DNA of 64,000 nt from Tolypeutes matacus (taxonomy: Eukaryota > Chordata > Mammalia > Cingulata > Chlamyphoridae). Positions 58,562-64,000 of this stretch are shown here, piece by piece. The translations under genes and the position numbers were made by a program. How positions within the stretch are numbered: position 1 is the stretch's first letter; every line of letters begins with the position of its first letter. The notes below the pieces were generated by a model. That model saw only the letters and a program-made list of their open reading frames with translations, was not told the DNA's origin and searched no databases. Where the stretch lies: NCBI GenBank assembly GCA_026826555.1, contig JAKSZT010038599.1, positions 1,207,843-1,271,842 of the forward strand, in the 5' to 3' direction.

Positions 58562-59400
58562 GCAGCCACTTTGGAAGATGCTTTGGCAGCTCCTCAGAAA
58601 GTTAAGTATAGTATTACTATATGACCCAGCAATCCCACTAGGTATATACCCCAAAGTATTGAAAGCAGGGACTCAAACAGCAATTGCACAACAATGAACA
58701 TAGCGGCATTATTCACAATTGCCAAAAGATGGAAGCAACCCAAGTACCTACAAAGAGATTAGCTGATAAAAAACCATGTGGTATACATATACACACAATG
58801 GAATGTTACTCAGTTATGCAAAGAAATGAAGTTCTGATACCTTCGACAACATAGAGGAACCCTGAAGACACCATGTTGAACAACATAAACCAGGCACAAG
58901 AGGACAAATACTGTATGATTTCACTGATATGAAATTATTAGAATAATTAAATTTATAGAGTCAGAAAGTAGAATATTAGTTAACAGATGCTGGGGTGTGA
59001 GTATTAAATACGGAGTTAATGCTTAATTGGTACAGAATTTCTGTTTGGGGTGATGAAAATGTTTTGTAATGGATAGTGGTGATGGTAATACAACGTTGTG
59101 AATGTAATTACCACCACTGAATTATACATTTCAATGTTGTTCAATGGGGAATTTTTATGTTGTTTATATAGAACTGGAAAAAAGTTTTAAAAAGACCATT
59201 GGATTTTACAACACACACAATGAATCCTAATGTGAATAGTAAAATTATAATGATAATCTTTCATCAATTGTGACATTACCACACTATTACACAGTGATAA
59301 TAATGGGGTGGGTGTATGGAAACTCAGTATTTTCCCAATGATTTTTCTATAATAAAACTTACAACTTCTACAATAGAAAATTGTAAAATAAAAAATAAAT
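58562..59400 (+). mobile_element. 5'-truncated L1 (late ORF2 + 3' UTR)
   Basis: Begins in late ORF2 (ATGACCCAGCAATCCCAC, GGTATATACCCCAAAG, GCATTATTCACAATTGCC, GGAATGTTACTCAGTTATGC). Runs through a 3' UTR (GATGGTAATACAACGTTGTG) and on to a terminus at 59195-59400 (GTGACATTACCACAC, GGGTGTATGGAAACTC, AATAAAACTTAC) that is the sense version of the L1 3' end seen reversed at 13189 and 2960. No intact ORF. Confidence 0.85.
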
Positions 59401-59414
59401 GGGGTAGGCAAGGA

Positions 59415-59540
59415 GAGGAGTGCTCTGGATGAGGAATTGGGAGATCTGGCCTCTGATAATGCCTATATCCTCTCCTACCTCATGTGTGATCTTGACTGAG
59501 GGCCTCAGTTTTGCCATCTACCAAATGGAGTTGTCCTAAC
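59415..59540 (+). repeat. MIR SINE fragment (sense)
   Basis: TGGATGAGGAATTGGGAG, GTGTGATCTTGACTGAGGGCCTCAG, TTTTGCCATCTACCAAATGG in MIR order. Confidence 0.6.
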
Positions 59541-59551
59541 AGATGCTTGGA

Positions 59552-59705
59552 GCAGGGTTGCCAGGTTTAGCAAGTAAAAATCCAGGGTGTCCAGTCAGAT
59601 TTGTATTTCAGATAAACAACAAATGATATTTAGCATAAATATGTTTTAAATATGGCACCTGAAATTCAAATTTAACTGGGTGTCTTGCATTTTATATATT
59701 GCCCC
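59552..59705. repeat. Palindromic MER-type DNA transposon
   Basis: Left half GGGTTGCCAGGTTTAGCAAG, GGGTGTCCAGTCAGATTTG, ATTTCAGATAAACAAC. The right half is its approximate reverse complement (GAAATTCAAATTTAACTGGG, TGTCTTGCATTTTATATATTG). Non-autonomous and non-coding. Confidence 0.65.
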
Positions 59706-61029
59706 TCTGTGAAGAGTAAGGGGAGCATAGGTGGGAAAGAGCTTTGTAAAAGAATTGGAGGATGAACAGCAGAGAAGGCATTGGCTGAGTCTTTAGAATT
59801 CCGCATATATTAAGCTATGTAATGTCCTTGCCCCTTACAGGACACTACCCAGTTAATGCCAGTACAGTGACAAAGGATGACAGACAGGATATGTAAGCAT
59901 CCCTTCAGAAAAGCTTTGGTAACTGGGATTGTTGAGCCTGAAACAGGAAGCTTTGGGTAGAATAAGCAACAAGCATCTTCACTCCTAGTATACTCCCAGA
60001 CACAGAGAGGCAGACTTGGGATCAATATACAGAAAAATATTGAACGATGAGAACTCTGTTAAAGCAAACTGGGTTCACACAAAAGGGAAGGAGTTTCTAA
60101 AACTCCAGAGGTGTTAAATGGCCACCTAACAGGGAGGTCCCTTAAGGGATTTCTGAAGGTCTTAGTGATGATTGGTATGGAAAATTTTTGAGGTCCCCAT
60201 AAACTCATATTCCTTAACTCTCATTTCACATGTTCATTTTTCCAAAGTATCTGGGTCAGTGCCTCATGTCAAAGAAGTTGTTCAGCAAAGACTTTATGGA
60301 ATGGATGCCAGAAATGTCAACTGTATGACTTATGTGCTGGCAATTCCCAACCCCAAGCCAAGGCAGGCATCACTAATCAATTGCAACACTCTCCTCTACT
60401 AGGCCCCCACATAACTTTGAAACATTTCTTAATTCAGCAATATAGATGTCTACTACTATGAATAAAATATCATATATTTTTGTGGGTATCTATAATAGTA
60501 ATAATAAATATTATTTTTATGACTAAAAAAGAGAAAGCACTGAAAGAGTCAACACTGAAAAAATCAGCATTGTGCGTTGCCTTGAATTAACTTATTTTAA
60601 AATTGAGTATTTTTTTTTTTATTTTGAATTACCCATGCTCCTGCCTCCCCCATCCCTCTCTTTAACTAATAATATTTGCAGTGTTTAGGGCTTCTGAATA
60701 CAGTAATCCAGCCCTGCCTTTCAGAGGTATGAACTCAGTGCTCCTCTGAGCAGGCAAGAAATTGATACACTATCAGTAGAAAAAAACAAAGATTGTGTTG
60801 GTAGAGCAAGGTATCTTCCCAGTTGCCTTTCAAAAGAAGGATGCTGCTCCAACAGATAAGAGAAAGAACTAGAAAAGAGTAAGCATGGTAATTAGGAATC
60901 AAGAGTGATATGGATCTAGTAAAAGATGTTATCAGAACTGAGAAACAATCTCTCAGATGAAATTGATTGTAGAGGGAAAGACCTTTTAACATAGAAAATA
61001 ATGTCCACAAAATCTTTAACGTGCCCTTC
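59706..61029. other. No recognisable feature
   Basis: Nothing supported; the 109-residue minus-strand frame at 60735-61064 has no family features. Confidence 0.4.
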
Positions 61030-61495
61030 CAAATGTGCAGGATAAGTTCTCTTTCCTTGAGCATGAACTAGACTTAGTAACTCACTTATAACCAATAGAA
61101 TAAGGCAGAAGTGATGAGTGTGACTTCAGAGACTAGATCACAAAAGACACTAGGACTTCCTATTAGCTCTCTCTCTTGGATCACTCACTCTGGGGAAGCC
61201 AGCTGCTAGGTCAAGCAGTCCTCTGGAGAGGCCCATGTGAAAAGGAATTGAGGCCTGCTAACAACTGCCCTGTAAACCTTTTTTAAAGCAGATCCTCCAG
61301 CTGGAGTCAAGTCTTCACATGACTGCAGCCCTAGTTTTTAATTTGTTTGCAATCTCATAAGAGACCCTAAATCAGTACCTGACAGCTATGCCTCTCCCAT
61401 ATTCCTAACCCATAGAAATTTTGAGAGAATAAAATTTGGTTGTTTTAAGCCTCTAATAGTTGGTGTAATTTGCTATTTCACAAAAACTAATAGGT
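61030..61495 (+). mobile_element. LTR-type repeat remnant (MaLR/MLT-like)
   Basis: TTAGTAACTCACTTATAACC, GAATAAGGCAGAAGTGATG, GACTTCAGAGACTAG, CTCTCTCTCTTGGATCACTC, GGGGAAGCCAGCTGC, GTCTTCACATGACTGCAGCCC, GAGAGACCCTAAATCAG-like text, then AATAAAATTTGGTTGTTTTAAGCC and TGTAATTTGCTATTTC. This is a well-ordered mammalian LTR with its polyadenylation region near the 3' end. Confidence 0.6.
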
Positions 61496-63675
61496 ACTTG
61501 AAGTAATGCCTGGCTTATCATGAGTGCTGTATAATTATTAACCACATTATTATTATAAGTTTTAGAGTTTGTGAGCAGGAGTTTAAATGACTAGAAATGC
61601 TCTTTTATTTTTTCCTGAAAATATTATAGCACAGAAATGACTTCTATGATCTATTTTGTGGAATTAATGTTGTTTTTTTGTTAGAGCCTGCTATAGTAAG
61701 GGCTTCACTGGTATGAATGACTTGAAATTTACTCATTATGGAATTTTGAATAAAATATTCCTGAAGAAAAAGTCAAAATGGTCATGGGAAGAGGAAACTG
61801 CAAAATGGGAAGTAAGGAAGAAACACAAAGTGAGGGATCTGGGAGAAGAGGAATACTGATAATAAGTCTGAAGGAGAGAAGGGAGATGAGTGGCTTACTT
61901 GCATTTTTCATATTCAGAGGGAAAACTAAAAACTCAACAAACTGAACAATAAACAAATCATGCTGGCATAAGTTCCATAAATACTATATTGAAAATCTAT
62001 TGAGACAGGTCATAAATTAAAGAAGGAAGAGTACCCACCTTTACACCTTTACGTTACACCAAATCAAATGTGTTTTTTTTTTGTTTTGTTTATTTTTGTG
62101 TTTTTTTGCCTTTTGGCATCTATCGCCCCCATTGAATTAGGCACTTTCCTTTACATCTTCAATCCTACATTACTTCTTACACTGATTGTGAATCCCTCTT
62201 ATTTGTTTCTAGTTTCTTGCAGTGTTATACTCCATTTCCTTAGTGTTGATAGTGTTGATAGCAGTCCTGTAAGCATTCTCTGGCTTCACGGAGGACTAAA
62301 ATTAAGGTTTCTGGATGTGATTAACAATGTAATTGAGAGGATATATCTTGGCAGAAAGTTTCTTTGGGCTGTAGCAGTGAGAAAGGTAAAAGAGAAATAA
62401 AAACCCCATCAAAGAAAAGAAACAAAACAAACAACAAATGCACAGTTTATAAGTCACTGCATTCCATTTGAAACGCAAGGCGAGTGGAAGAAATTGATAA
62501 ACTAATAGATGAGTCAACAGGTCACGTTTTTCTCCTTGCCACTTAATTGTTTTAGACGTGGTATTTGGTGTCATATCTGCCAACACATTTTTCTTACAAT
62601 TAATGATTATATATATTTACAATACAGTGTTTTATTTTTCACATTTCAATTATTTTAAACTAAATGTTTGATATTGTGCCTGGCAACTTTGGGTCGATAA
62701 TCATTCTATTGACACAAATTGTTTTGTATTTGAGCAAAAAGAATCATTAGCAGTAGTGAATGTGAAAGCAGAAATAATTTCTCCTTATGTTTTTACTAAT
62801 TCCCAAATTCCATTTTTCCTACAATGACTCTGTGAGGTCGGCAGGTTTGTTTCCTCCCTATTTGTGATAAATAAAATGAATCATAACAAACTTACATAGC
62901 ATATCTTTGACAGTGGTCAAATATTCAAATACCTATTGTAGACTAGGTAGGTAATAGGATGTAGATAGACAATATACATTTATTCATTCCTTCAATACAT
63001 ATTTATTAAAACCCTACATTATGCCTGGTATCTTTCTAGGAACTGAAATAAGGATTTTTAAAAAACAATTTTAGTGTAACTCTTGTCACTCGATCTATAT
63101 TTATTGTTTAAACACTTGATAGAGGCATGAATAAGGAGAAATATTCCTCTTCTATGAGAATAACAATAGCTCAAGCCTGATATCAATGACCATTGACCCT
63201 GTTCTAGTTTCAGGAATTCAGTAGAAGGTTGTAAGGATTTCAGTGCACTGCATTTTCTAAAGGCAACAGCCAAATGTTGAAAGACATAAGCCAAGTGCTG
63301 TCATGCCATTTATATTCTCATATTTTTTAAGAGAAGGCAGAATTCCAGATTTTATAATGTGTATACACCAAATTTTCATAATGTTATCAATTTTTTAAAA
63401 TCTTAATGCAGATGGAATGACACATGCTGATACATTTTGTTGCTTGACAGTTTGGAATGTTTGATCTAAATAGAGTTAACTTGATTATGTCCAAGATTTT
63501 GATATTAGTGCAGATCTCAAGGTGTTTAATTTGCCTAAGGCTATTGGTAGTCATTGCCAGTAATAACTTAATAGGTGATTCCAGACATAGTCTTGGATAT
63601 ATGGTTGTTGCCTTAAATTCTTTTGCTCTCTTTATTTACTAGATGCTCAGTTTTATGGATGGATTGCTTATCTCC
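61496..63675. other. No recognisable gene
   Basis: AT-rich DNA with a T-rich run at 62071-62108 and a possible L2/MIR scrap at 62985-63050. The 110- and 94-residue frames around 62068-62586 are not supported. Confidence 0.4.
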
Positions 63676-64000
63676 TTGGTATGGATTAAATTATGTCTCT
63701 GAAAATAAAGGTAATTTGAAGTCCTACTCTCCAGAAACTCAGAACGTGAACTTATTTGGAAATAGGATCATTACAGATGCAATTTGGCAAATTAAAATGA
63801 GGTCCTACTGTAGTAGGGAAGGCCCTTCTTCCATTACAATCGGTGTCCTTCAAAAAGAGGAAATTTGGACACAGGCAGAGGGGACAACACACCTGATGAC
63901 CAAGGCAGAGTGCCATGCATTGCCTGTAAACTACCACCAGAATCCAGGGGAGAAGCGTGGAGAGATTTTTTCCCTGAGACTTAGAGGGAGCATGGACCTG
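63676..64000 (+). mobile_element. MLT1-like LTR, cut by window end
   Basis: GGTATGGATTAAATTATGTCTC, GAAGTCCTACTCTCC, CTTATTTGGAAATAGGATCATTACAGATG, AAAATGAGGTCCTACTG and GGTGTCCTTCAAAAAGAGG, followed by a GACACAGGCAGAG region. This is the order of an MLT1/ERVL-type LTR in sense orientation. Confidence 0.7.

Noticed and set aside
62068..62586. Opposing 110- and 94-codon frames that might be a membrane protein gene
   Set aside because: Poly-T and T-rich sequence gives strings of F, L and V; the frames overlap on opposite strands and no family is recognisable.

Overview
This 64-kb window reads as AT-rich, gene-poor mammalian nuclear DNA. I see no host protein-coding exon, tRNA, rRNA or CRISPR array. 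Every long protein-like frame is either a decayed LINE-1 (L1) reading frame, a chance frame inside a repeat, or noise. The tRNA-derived SINE copies (about 19.2, 33.4 and 51.4 kb) resemble the xenarthran DAS-type family, and the L1 and MaLR repeats fit a placental mammal. I therefore favour a xenarthran (sloth, armadillo or anteater; sloth-like is my guess), from memory of repeat families and without a database search.

Layout: (1) 1-8155 is an old plus-strand L1 missing its 5' end. A minus-strand two-unit L1-3'-UTR-derived element (2952-5312) splits its ORF2, and a 260-bp LTR-like retroposon (7261-7521) sits in its 3' UTR. (2) 8.2-13.2 kb is mostly unique AT-rich DNA with MIR and other ancient repeats. 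(3) 13.2-26.3 kb is a patchwork of L1 3' ends, MaLR-type LTRs, one MaLR internal fragment, one dimeric SINE and an unusual insertion carrying only an L1 5' end. (4) 26.3-32.2 kb is mostly unmarked DNA with old MER/LTR fragments, including a MER5A-like hAT element. (5) 32.2-49.5 kb is a nested stack. An old plus-strand L1 (5' UTR, ORF1, ORF2) is interrupted between ORF1 and ORF2 by an 11-kb minus-strand insertion bounded by a 12-bp target-site duplication. That insertion is a near full-length younger L1 with ORF1, a broken ORF2 and a 5' UTR built from tandem ~220-bp monomers. Its 3' UTR holds another L1-3'-derived element, a 400-bp run of N and two near-identical 1.84-kb copies flanking the gap. 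(6) 49.5-64 kb is mostly unique DNA with MIR, L2, LTR and L1 3'-end fragments, plus an unexplained 52-bp direct repeat, ending inside an MLT1-like LTR.

No set of genes works together here; the story is one of successive transposition events whose order can be read from target-site duplications and nesting. The most noteworthy items are the probable false duplication around the assembly gap, the monomeric 5' UTR of the minus-strand L1, the two-unit 3'-UTR-derived family, the dimeric/monomeric SINE pair, and the LTR-like retroposon with an A-rich tail. Family names are from memory and should be confirmed with RepeatMasker.
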